Assembly (NCBI GenBank): GCA_021443235.1
Contig: JABUUJ010000045.1
Span: 24,664-32,230, forward strand
Reading direction: 5' to 3'
DNA from: Muribaculaceae bacterium
GTDB lineage: Bacteria > Bacteroidota > Bacteroidia > Bacteroidales > Muribaculaceae
DNA: 7,567 bases
Shown: positions 1 to 6,217 of the stretch, in pieces
Position numbering within the stretch: the stretch's first letter is position 1
How the letters are laid out: every line of letters starts with the position of its first letter
The notes under the pieces: model-generated
Database searches by the model: none
The model's input: the letters and a program-made list of their open reading frames with translations, nothing else
Told to the model about the DNA's origin: nothing
Translations under genes and position numbers: made by a program

Positions 1-44
1 TTTAAGGTTTATGTTAATGGTATTAGAAGGTTAATTAGTTAAGC

Positions 45-70
45 AATCCCCGACGTTGATGTCGAGGATT
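45..70 (+). terminator. Hairpin, probable terminator of an upstream gene
   Basis: A ten-base stem (45-54 with 61-70, one C-A mismatch) closes a six-base loop (55-60). It is followed by a short T-rich run, CTTTTAAT, at 73-80. This fits an intrinsic terminator for a plus-strand gene ending before the window. The T run is short, so the role is likely but not certain. Confidence 0.5.
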
Positions 71-78
71 CACTTTTA

Positions 79-121
79 ATAATGGACTCTCAAGGGCCTC
101 GGCCCCGAAGGAGTCCATTAT
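79..121. repeat. Perfect 11-bp inverted repeat with GC-rich inner stem
   Basis: ATAATGGACTC (79-89) is the exact reverse complement of 111-121. Inside it, GGG at 94-96 can pair with CCC at 103-105 around CCTCGG, giving a two-part hairpin. The plus-strand side continues TCTTTTCC, a weak T run. It could be a second terminator in tandem with the one at 45-70, or the core of a small interspersed repeat. The sequence alone does not decide. Confidence 0.5.
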
Positions 122-277
122 CTTTTCCTGCGCCAAGACACCACCAGAGGGGCGGCCATCAGATGGCACGGCAAGGCCAAAAGACGGGAGAATGCGGTGA
201 AAAAGTGATTTTTTACACAAGGTAGCCTCATTTTAAATTAATATTTGTTAAATAATATAAAATTTCACCGAATTGAT

Positions 278-308
278 TTTGAAAATTTAATAAAATGTAA
301 TAACTTTG
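278..308 (+). promoter_or_regulatory. Bacteroidota-type promoter candidate
   Basis: TTTG at 278-281 and TAACTTTG at 301-308 match the known Bacteroidota promoter pattern (TTTG at -33, TAnnTTTG at -7) with 19 bases between them, which is the usual spacing. Transcription would start near 314 and leave a leader of about 190 bases before the start codon at 508. The match is exact in both elements, but the surroundings are AT-rich, so a chance match is possible. Confidence 0.6.
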
Positions 309-507
309 CTATCGCAATCGGAACTCAATAGAGAGACGAGCCGACAATTACGATTATGATGGAAAAGAGATGAGCCAGCCACTCCATTTCGTTCCCATCC
401 TTTTACTAAAAAGCACGACGGCAGCGCCCCGAAACGCCCTGCGCGGGAAGCACTGTGACGCAGCCGCCTTGCCACCGATAAAAACAGAGCTAAACAGTTT
501 TTGACAA

Positions 508-1767
508 ATGAACATTACGATTCATCGAGGAACCAACACCGCCGCCGGGTGCTTTACTGAAATTGCAACCAAAAAAACGCGCATTCTCATTGACTTGGGG
601 GCCAACAGGCCAGGCGCCGAGCACGATGCCTTCACCCGTGAGGACGTAGAAAACCTCACGCAAGGCGTCAACGCCATATTCTATTCCCACTATCACAGCG
701 ACCATCTGGGTCTCTTTGTCCATGTGCCCGAGAAAACAGCGCAATATATGGGTCCCGACGCCATAAAGCTGATGAAAATCAAGAGCGAATACATCGGCAA
801 GAGCGACGCCGCCAAGAAGCTCGACACGTTCAAGCCCTATGACTCGGGCACGACCATCAAGGTGGGCGACATCAAAATCACCCCACAGCTCGTGTCGCAC
901 TCGGCGTTCGACTCCCACTTTCTGATAATCGAGGCCGGCGGCAAGCGCATACTCTATGCCGGCGACCTGAGGGGAACAGGCTACCCAAGCTCACTGCTCT
1001 ACAATGCCGACCCACGCAAAAACAAGCTCAAACGCCTGATGCAATACCTGCCCATCGACGTGCTCATCGCCGAGGGTGCCATGGCCACACACGACAGCGA
1101 GAAGGCCATTACCGAGAACGAGCTGCAGCAAAAGGCGCGACAGATCATGTCGAAAAACAAGCACATCTTTGTGCAATGCTCGTCGACCGACGTCGACCGC
1201 CTCGCATCGTTCTACAACGCCAACAAGGCCATCGAGAACCGCCCAATCGTGTGCGACAGCTACCAAAAGCACATACTCAAGCACTTTGCCGACTCGGCAG
1301 GCCATTACTCCCAAATGTATAAGATAGGCAAGAGCTACATATACAATCCCGAGGACATGAGCCACAAGCTCCACAACTGGATGCGCGACAAAGGGTGCTG
1401 CATGTTTGTAAGGCCATCGATGACACCCTTGATTGAATACATCATCGAGAAACTGGGCCGGGAAAACACCGTGCTCATTTACTCAATGTGGCCAGGACAC
1501 TACAACGGGAAAGTGGCAGGCGTCTATAACCCGCGATACGCGCGGTTCAGGAAACTCTTTGGGCGCGTCATCGACCTCAACACCTGCGGAAGCGACGACG
1601 ACGAGACGCTGCGACAGCTGCGAGCAGCCTTTGACCCGCGCGACGCCATTGTGTGCATCAACAAGGTGCCGAGCACATCGCTCATCTCGCTCGACATGCA
1701 AGACAACCTGCGCGTGGGCGTCATCCCGTCGCACTCTGCTCCCAGCTACATCAAAATCATTGACTGA
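508..1767 (+). CDS. MBL-fold metallo-hydrolase, beta-CASP/RNase J-like
   Basis: This 419-residue protein has the metallo-beta-lactamase fold signature SHYHSDHLG (H61, H63, D65, H66), a further candidate ligand H131 in SHSAFDSH, and D153 in YAGDLRGTG. E189 in LIAEG matches the acidic motif A of beta-CASP nucleases. Residues about 200-330 would be the beta-CASP cap, followed by SMWPGH, where relatives usually have SMWxGY. The overall length suits a nuclease-like MBL protein lacking the long RNase J C-terminal domain. The usual TSGHAD motif (motif B) reads TCGSDD at 359-364, and the usual PIH motif (motif C) reads CIN at 383-385, so two expected histidines, one normally a zinc ligand, are missing. 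It is probably cytoplasmic, as no signal peptide is seen. The start at 508 is the first ATG and precedes the fold's first strand; no Shine-Dalgarno is visible. The fold is secure; substrate and activity are unknown. Confidence 0.85.
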   Translation: MNITIHRGTNTAAGCFTEIATKKTRILIDLGANRPGAEHDAFTREDVENLTQGVNAIFYSHYHSDHLGLFVHVPEKTAQYMGPDAIKLMKIKSEYIGKSDAAKKLDTFKPYDSGTTIKVGDIKITPQLVSHSAFDSHFLIIEAGGKRILYAGDLRGTGYPSSLLYNADPRKNKLKRLMQYLPIDVLIAEGAMATHDSEKAITENELQQKARQIMSKNKHIFVQCSSTDVDRLASFYNANKAIENRPIVCDSYQKHILKHFADSAGHYSQMYKIGKSYIYNPEDMSHKLHNWMRDKGCCMFVRPSMTPLIEYIIEKLGRENTVLIYSMWPGHYNGKVAGVYNPRYARFRKLFGRVIDLNTCGSDDDETLRQLRAAFDPRDAIVCINKVPSTSLISLDMQDNLRVGVIPSHSAPSYIKIID

Positions 1768-1782
1768 CGCACCACACACACA

Positions 1783-1826
1783 AGCGCCCCCTCACACAAA
1801 AACACGTTTTTTTGCGAGGGGGCGTT
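1783..1826 (+). terminator. Strong hairpin terminator after the MBL gene
   Basis: CGCCCCCTC (1785-1793) pairs perfectly with 1816-1824. The stem extends outward by a G-T wobble and an A-T pair. Inside it, CAAAAA (1797-1802) can pair with TTTTTG (1809-1814), giving one long hairpin. It begins 15 bases after the stop codon. There is no real T tract after the stem, but position and stability make termination the most likely role. Confidence 0.75.
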
Positions 1827-1856
1827 AACCTTTGGCGTTTATGGGGGTCTGCACTC

Positions 1857-2021
1857 TTAGAAGGGATAATTTAGACCCGAAGAAGCGGCCTTTCCTGCTA
1901 ATCCCAAATAGCTCATTAGCGTTTTGAAGTATTTTTGAATCTCTGTCGTGCCGATTTTTCTTGGTTTAGGAAGGAAAAGATGCCGGCCGAAAACAAAAAG
2001 ACGAAAAATAGCAAAAAAAAC
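1857..2021 (-). other. Protein-like open stretch without a start; possible gene remnant or repeat
   Basis: The minus strand is open for 54 codons between a stop at 2022-2024 and a stop at 1857-1859. The middle reads like real protein (KPRKIGTTEIQKYFKTLMSY and on), yet the only in-frame ATG (1914-1916) would leave just 19 residues. The stretch is flanked by short inverted segments: CGGCC at 1886-1890 and GGCCG at 1985-1989. It also contains an internal hairpin, GCTAAT (1897-1902) with ATTAGC (1915-1920). It may be a fragment of a mobile-element protein or a Bacteroidales interspersed repeat. I cannot name a family. The rest of the gap 1768-2160 holds a terminator at its left end and a promoter-like site at its right end. 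Confidence 0.35.
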
Positions 2022-2078
2022 TTAACCTCGGCGCTCTAATCAACTATTTGGGTTAACATATTATAATAAGGTGAATTA

Positions 2079-2111
2079 TTTAGGAAAGTTGGCCGAAAGG
2101 TTGTAATTTTG
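2079..2111 (+). promoter_or_regulatory. Promoter candidate for the outer-membrane barrel gene
   Basis: TAATTTTG at 2104-2111 is an exact match to the Bacteroidota -7 element TAnnTTTG. TTTA at 2079-2082, 21 bases upstream, is a one-mismatch match to the -33 element. Transcription would start near 2117, about 45 bases before the ATG at 2161. The weaker upstream box lowers confidence. Confidence 0.5.
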
Positions 2112-2160
2112 TGGTCGATTTTTTTGACAAACCAATCCCTGGGATATTTGTAATATTATT

Positions 2161-5139
2161 ATGAGGAATTATTTTTTACCACTTTTGATGCTACTGGCAC
2201 TTGCCACACAAGCCGCCAACATTAACGGCATCCTGCTCGACGCCAACGACACAACGGCACTCATCGGCGCCAGCGTGCGACTGCTGAAACCCACCAAAGA
2301 CAGCACCCTCGTCAAGGGCACCGCCACCGACGACAACGGCCTCTTTGACCTAAAAGGCGTAAAGGCTGGCAAGTACCTGCTCAAGCTCAGCTATGTGGGC
2401 TACAAAGACGAGGTGAAGCACATCACCGTGGGCAGCGACGGGCGCAACGTCAACCTGGGCGCCATCAAGATGCAGCCCAACAGCATCATGCTCAAGGAGG
2501 CCGTGGTGATGGGAGTGAAAACACCTATCACCGTCAAGGAAGACACCATCGAGTATAACGCCGACACCTACAAGACACAGCCCAACGCCGTGGTCGAGGA
2601 CCTGCTCAAACGCATGCCCGGCGTCGAGGTCGATGCCAACGGCAAAATCACCGCCAACGGCAAGGAAGTGAAGAAAATACTCATCGACGGCAAGGAATTC
2701 TTTGCCGACGACCCCAAGATGGCATCCAAGAACCTGCCCGCCGACATGATCAACAAGCTACAGGTCATCGACCGCAAGAGCGACCTGGCACGACTCACGG
2801 GCGTTGACGACGGCGAGGACGAGACAGTCATCAACCTCACCGTGAAACCCGGCATGAACAACGGCTGGGTGGGCAGCATCACCGGCGGATATGGCACCAA
2901 CAACCGCTACTCGGGCAATCTCATGCTCAACTATTTCAAGGAGGGCAACCAGTACACCATCACCGGTGGCGGCAACAACATCAACAGCCTCAACTTCACC
3001 GATGGCGGCGCATCACGTTTCCAGCGCTTTGGCGGCAGCAACGGCATCACCACGTCGCAAAACATCGGCTTCAACTTCAACGTGGGCTCTAAAGAAGACG
3101 AGCACTTCCGCGTGGGAGGCAACCTGCTCTACTCGCACAGCGACCGCGACACCTACTCGCGCAGCAACCGCCAGTATCTGTTTACCGACAGCACCAGCTA
3201 CTACGACAGCGAGTCGCAATCGCGCGACAAGGGCCACAACCTGCGCGGCGACTTCCGCATCAAGTGGGAAATCGACTCGTTCAACACACTCGAGATTCGC
3301 CCCAACTTCTCGTTCAACTTCAGCAAGAGCGAGAAAAGCGACTCGTCGATGACTCGCGCCGGCGACATCCCGCGCACCCCTGTGAACAAAAGCATCAGTT
3401 CCTATTTCAACGACGGAAAGAGCTATGAGGCGGGCGGGCAAATCGTCTATAACCACAAGTTCAAGAACAAGCCCGGCCGCAGCACCAGCTTCTTTGCGCG
3501 CTACAGCTACAGCAACGTCGACGAGAAAGGCTCGACCAGCACCCACAACACCTATTATCTCATGGAAGACCCCGAGCAAGATATCAATCAGGTGTATGAC
3601 AACAAGCGAGTGACCAACGGCATCAACGGCCGATTGTCGTGGACCGAGCCGCTGGGCGACGTCAAGAACGGCAACTTCCTGCAGCTATCCTACCGCGCCA
3701 ACTACCGCCACACAACGGCCGACAAAATGGTATATGACATCCTTCTCGACAAAACCCCGGCGCTGAAAACGCCAGCAGGCAACTACTATCAGGCTCTCGT
3801 CAATGCCATCAACGATGTCAACGTGCGCGAGGCCATCGCCAACCAGTATGGCAGCGAGTTGCTCCACAACCTGCCCATGCTCAGCCAAGTGGTAGAGTAT
3901 GAGCTGGGCGACGACCTCAACCAGGAGTTTAACGTCGACCAGAGCAACCGCTTCCGCAACGACTTCTTCGACCAGAACTTCGAGGTGGGATACCGCAAGG
4001 TCAACAAGAAATACAACCTCAACATCGGCGCAAGTGTCAACTCGGCAATGTCACAGAGCAAGGACCTCATCAACTCAGAGCGCGACATCCCATCGCGCTG
4101 GGTATGGACCTTCGCACCATTCGCGCGCTTCAACTACAAGTTCACGCAGACCCGCAGCATGAACCTCAACTACCGCATGCGCAGCAACCAGCCATCGATA
4201 TCACAGCTGCAGCCCGTGGCCGACGTGAGCAACCCGCTCAACATCGTCATCGGTAACCCCGAGCTGAAGCCCACCTTCACCCACCGGCTCAATATGCGCT
4301 TCAGCGACTTCGCACAGATGCAGCAGCGCAGCATCATGCTTATGCTCAACGTGAGTTGGAGCCAGAACAGCATCATCAACACCACCACCTACGACCCCAA
4401 CACCGGCGGCCGCATCACCACCTATGAGAACGTCAACGGCGTGTGGGACGCCATGGCGATGAATATGATCAGCCTGCCCTTCGGCGCGTCAAAGACCTGG
4501 TATTTCTCGTCGCACGCCTTCCTGCGCACAGCACAGACCAAGGGTTTCAACAACGGCGAGTATAACCGCAGCAACAATTTCTCAATCAACTACTCGCCGG
4601 GGCTCGCCTTCCGCAACGACCAGTTCGACCTTGAGATACGCCCGCGCTACGGCTTCCAGACTACCATCAACACCGTCACCGTGGCAAGCAACCGCAACAT
4701 CCACTCCTATGGCGGCATGTTCATGGGCACGTGGAGCGCTCCATTCGGCCTGGTAATCAGCACCGACCTCAACTTCAGCGCTACCAGCGGCTACACAACG
4801 GGTTACGACAGCAACCAGTGGCTGTGGAACGGCTCGATTTCCTACCAGTTCCTGCGCGAGCGCAACGCCAGCGTGACGCTCTCGGTATATGACATCCTGG
4901 GACAGAAGAAAAACATCAGCCGCAACGTCAACGCCAACTATATCGAGGACAGCTACTACAACTCGCTCACTCGATACGGAATGCTGTCGTTTACCTACAA
5001 GTTCACGACATTCAAGAAAGGCGAGCAGCCACAGAACCGCAACGACTATGGCGGCTTCGGCCCTGGCGGATTCCGGCCCGGTGGAGGCCCTGGCGGCGGT
5101 GGTCACGGCGGTGGAGGCGGAGGACGCCCCCGCTTCTAA
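2161..5139 (+). CDS. Outer-membrane beta-barrel protein, TonB-dependent receptor-like
   Basis: The 992-residue product starts with a signal peptide (about 1-18: short basic start, LPLLMLLALA core, likely cut after TQA). Residues 20-105 form a carboxypeptidase-regulatory-like beta-sandwich (GASVRLL, KGTATDDNGLFDLKGVKAGKY, LSYVGY). A plug-like domain follows at about 143-230, with the typical LLKRMPGVEVDANGKI and KKILIDGKEFF motifs. From about 235 to 950 the sequence alternates in the way of barrel strands, rich in N, Y, F and R, and ends in SFTYKF. This layout fits the Bacteroidota TonB-dependent receptor or outer-membrane barrel (OMP_b-brl_3-like) family. A glycine-rich tail (about 962-992) follows the barrel. 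No SusD-like partner lies next door, so it is not a classic glycan-uptake pair; the ligand is unknown. The gene stands alone, with its own promoter candidate and terminator. The start codon lies directly before the signal peptide. Confidence 0.9.
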   Translation: MRNYFLPLLMLLALATQAANINGILLDANDTTALIGASVRLLKPTKDSTLVKGTATDDNGLFDLKGVKAGKYLLKLSYVGYKDEVKHITVGSDGRNVNLGAIKMQPNSIMLKEAVVMGVKTPITVKEDTIEYNADTYKTQPNAVVEDLLKRMPGVEVDANGKITANGKEVKKILIDGKEFFADDPKMASKNLPADMINKLQVIDRKSDLARLTGVDDGEDETVINLTVKPGMNNGWVGSITGGYGTNNRYSGNLMLNYFKEGNQYTITGGGNNINSLNFTDGGASRFQRFGGSNGITTSQNIGFNFNVGSKEDEHFRVGGNLLYSHSDRDTYSRSNRQYLFTDSTSYYDSESQSRDKGHNLRGDFRIKWEIDSFNTLEIRPNFSFNFSKSEKSDSSMTRAGDIPRTPVNKSISSYFNDGKSYEAGGQIVYNHKFKNKPGRSTSFFARYSYSNVDEKGSTSTHNTYYLMEDPEQDINQVYDNKRVTNGINGRLSWTEPLGDVKNGNFLQLSYRANYRHTTADKMVYDILLDKTPALKTPAGNYYQALVNAINDVNVREAIANQYGSELLHNLPMLSQVVEYELGDDLNQEFNVDQSNRFRNDFFDQNFEVGYRKVNKKYNLNIGASVNSAMSQSKDLINSERDIPSRWVWTFAPFARFNYKFTQTRSMNLNYRMRSNQPSISQLQPVADVSNPLNIVIGNPELKPTFTHRLNMRFSDFAQMQQRSIMLMLNVSWSQNSIINTTTYDPNTGGRITTYENVNGVWDAMAMNMISLPFGASKTWYFSSHAFLRTAQTKGFNNGEYNRSNNFSINYSPGLAFRNDQFDLEIRPRYGFQTTINTVTVASNRNIHSYGGMFMGTWSAPFGLVISTDLNFSATSGYTTGYDSNQWLWNGSISYQFLRERNASVTLSVYDILGQKKNISRNVNANYIEDSYYNSLTRYGMLSFTYKFTTFKKGEQPQNRNDYGGFGPGGFRPGGGPGGGGHGGGGGGRPRF

Positions 5140-5194
5140 CCCCCATCGCAACACATAAAACACTTTACTTATAACCTAATAAAAACCACTCAGA

Positions 5195-5229
5195 CGGCAT
5201 TATCTCAACAAAAACACGAGATAATGCCG
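5195..5229. terminator. 12-bp perfect hairpin between convergent genes
   Basis: CGGCATTATCTC (5195-5206) pairs perfectly with 5218-5229 around an 11-base loop. The plus-strand side continues ATTTTGTGG. On the minus strand, a TTTTT run follows about ten bases after the stem. Weak flanking pairing of ACCAC (5185-5189) with GTGGT (5235-5239) could lengthen the structure. Sitting between the plus-strand barrel gene and the minus-strand MBL gene, it probably ends transcription from both sides. Confidence 0.75.
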
Positions 5230-5245
5230 ATTTTGTGGTCATATT

Positions 5246-5285
5246 GGGCTATTGGCGAGCCCCCCAAGCCACCCTAAAGGGGGTG
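5246..5285. repeat. Two small C/G-run hairpins
   Basis: GGGCT (5246-5250) pairs with AGCCC (5258-5262). CACCCT (5270-5275) pairs with GGGGTG (5280-5285, including a T-G wobble) around AAAG. The C-run/G-run make-up resembles short intergenic palindromes common in Bacteroidales genomes; that link is from general knowledge and has not been searched. A function is not evident. Confidence 0.4.
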
Positions 5286-5309
5286 TGCAGTAGTTGCGGA
5301 GACCGCCCC

Positions 5310-5352
5310 AACCAAGTTGAACCAAGTTGAACCACGTTGAACCACGTTGAAC
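5310..5352. repeat. Tandem decamer repeat, about 4.3 copies
   Basis: AACCAAGTTG occurs twice and AACCACGTTG twice in immediate succession, followed by a partial AAC. The two variants differ at one base and occur as adjacent pairs. The array lies in the convergent gap, about 55 bases beyond the end of the minus-strand MBL gene. The ten-base period matches one DNA helical turn. It does not code for protein. Confidence 0.85.
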
Positions 5353-5380
5353 GCTCGCGACAGCGAGCAGCAGTCAACGT
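5344..5380. repeat. Nested hairpin linking the decamer and hexamer repeats
   Basis: An inner stem, GCTCGC (5353-5358) with GCGAGC (5363-5368), closes a GACA loop. An outer stem, ACGTTGA (5344-5350) with TCAACGT (5374-5380), uses the last decamer and the first hexamers as its arms. The arms are joined through a small asymmetric bulge. It might add a second barrier to transcription at the end of the minus-strand operon. Confidence 0.55.
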
Positions 5381-5399
5381 CAACGTCAAAGTCAAAGTC
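5373..5399. repeat. Tandem hexamer repeat, 4.5 copies
   Basis: GTCAAC occurs twice, then GTCAAA twice, then GTC. As in the neighbouring decamer array, there are two pairs of variants differing by one base. The array ends nine bases before the stop codon of the minus-strand MBL gene, so it lies in that gene's 3' untranslated region. Confidence 0.85.
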
Positions 5400-5407
5400 T
5401 AGGTCGG

Positions 5408-6211
5408 CTACAGGGTAATGGTCTCGATATCATCGGGGACATAGATGGTGCCGGTGAAGTGGGTGGCGGCCTCGGTGGTGTAGGTGAGGCGGCGCGTGGT
5501 GAGGTGTGTGTCCTCGGTGTGGTAGAGCAGCAGGCTCTTCACGCCCAGCTCCTGCGCCGTGCGACCGGCGTCGACGGCAGTGCTATGGTGCTTCTCATAG
5601 GGGCGGAACTGGTCGCGGTCCTTGTAAAGGCAAAACGCCTCGCACATAAACAGGTCGCAGTCGCGCACATATTTCTCATTGCGAGGATGATAGGGCTCGT
5701 CGCCGTGACACACCAGGCGCTTGCCATCGGGCAGCAAGGCCTTGAAGCCAAACTGCAACGTCTTGTCGCTGCCCAAGTCAAAGAACGTGAAGTCGCAGTC
5801 GTTGATTCTCACCGTCTCGCCATCCTCCACCACGCGAAAGATGATAGTGTCGTTCAATGCGGTGCATATCTTGGCGGGAATCATGAGGTGGCACATCATG
5901 ATGATGCAGTTGCGCACGCCCTCGTGGCAGTAGATGGTGAGCGTGCCCTCATAGCGCTTGCGATAGATCATGGGCGAAATCTTGCGTATGAGCCAAATCA
6001 CTCCCATCACATGATCGGTGTGCACATGAGTGACAAAAAGGTGGTGGATGCGCTCAAACCCTATGTCGGCGCGGTGCAGCTGCTTGAAGATGCCGTTGCC
6101 GCCACCCGAGTCAACCAGAATGTCGCCTCCCGGCGTGGTGAGCATGAAGCAGGTGTTGTAACAGCGTGTGCACATTGCGTTGCCTGTGCCGAGCATTGTG
6201 ATTTGTGCCAT
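5408..6211 (-). CDS. MBL-fold hydrolase, RNase Z-like
   Basis: The 267-residue protein opens with MLGTGNA and ILVDSGGG, typical first strands of RNase Z-like MBL proteins. It carries the zinc motif THVHTDH (H62, H64, D66, H67), D171 in CHGDE, KHHSTAVDA (H208-H209, matching the GHsT motif of RNase Z) and H231 in LLYHTED. The second-site histidine that RNase Z keeps just before GY is not seen; the place before FGF reads FFDLGSDK, where D145 might replace it. The protein is shorter than true tRNase Z (about 305 residues) and shows no exosite arm, so tRNA processing is doubtful; a phosphodiesterase or other hydrolase is more likely. It is cytoplasmic by sequence. Only six bases separate it from the sensor kinase stop codon, so the two are almost certainly co-transcribed. 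The first ATG is used; no Shine-Dalgarno is visible. Confidence 0.85.
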   Translation of the reverse strand: MAQITMLGTGNAMCTRCYNTCFMLTTPGGDILVDSGGGNGIFKQLHRADIGFERIHHLFVTHVHTDHVMGVIWLIRKISPMIYRKRYEGTLTIYCHEGVRNCIIMMCHLMIPAKICTALNDTIIFRVVEDGETVRINDCDFTFFDLGSDKTLQFGFKALLPDGKRLVCHGDEPYHPRNEKYVRDCDLFMCEAFCLYKDRDQFRPYEKHHSTAVDAGRTAQELGVKSLLLYHTEDTHLTTRRLTYTTEAATHFTGTIYVPDDIETITL

Positions 6212-6217
6212 AGCAAG

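Larger units (their letters stand above)
1..507. other. Gene-free region with hairpins and a long leader
   Basis: I see no convincing gene here. The left part (1-121) holds two adjacent hairpins, listed separately. Positions 155-167 form a short palindrome, GCCATC-A-GATGGC, whose one-base centre makes it more like a protein-binding site than an RNA hairpin. Positions 225-300 are very AT-rich and end in a promoter-like site. The stretch 309-507 would be the leader of the downstream gene; it contains an imperfect pairing of 419-426 with 459-466 (7 of 8 bases). Two minus-strand open frames (35-220 and 287-475, about 60 codons each) cross the region. They run over the hairpins, lack recognisable domains and are judged non-coding, though they may mark an interspersed repeat. 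Confidence 0.6.

Noticed and set aside
155..167. RNA hairpin at GCCATC-A-GATGGC
   Set aside because: A one-base loop cannot form. If it matters, it is a DNA-binding palindrome, and its role is unknown.
490..918. 142-codon minus-strand open frame over the start of the first MBL gene
   Set aside because: It is opposite the HxHxDH coding region; codon composition favours the plus-strand gene.
3013..3579. 188-codon minus-strand open frame inside the barrel gene
   Set aside because: It is Val/Ala repetitive and opposite a continuous 992-codon gene with recognisable domains, so it is a shadow.
2161..5139. SusC member of a SusC/SusD glycan-uptake pair
   Set aside because: No SusD-like lipoprotein follows; a terminator and a convergent gene come next. 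The plug and barrel motifs fit the broader outer-membrane barrel family better.
4582..5163. 193-codon minus-strand open frame over the end of the barrel gene
   Set aside because: It is antisense to the barrel strands and glycine tail and has no motif of its own.
5310..5399. CRISPR array
   Set aside because: The repeats are 6 and 10 bases long and directly abutting, with no spacers and no cas genes nearby.
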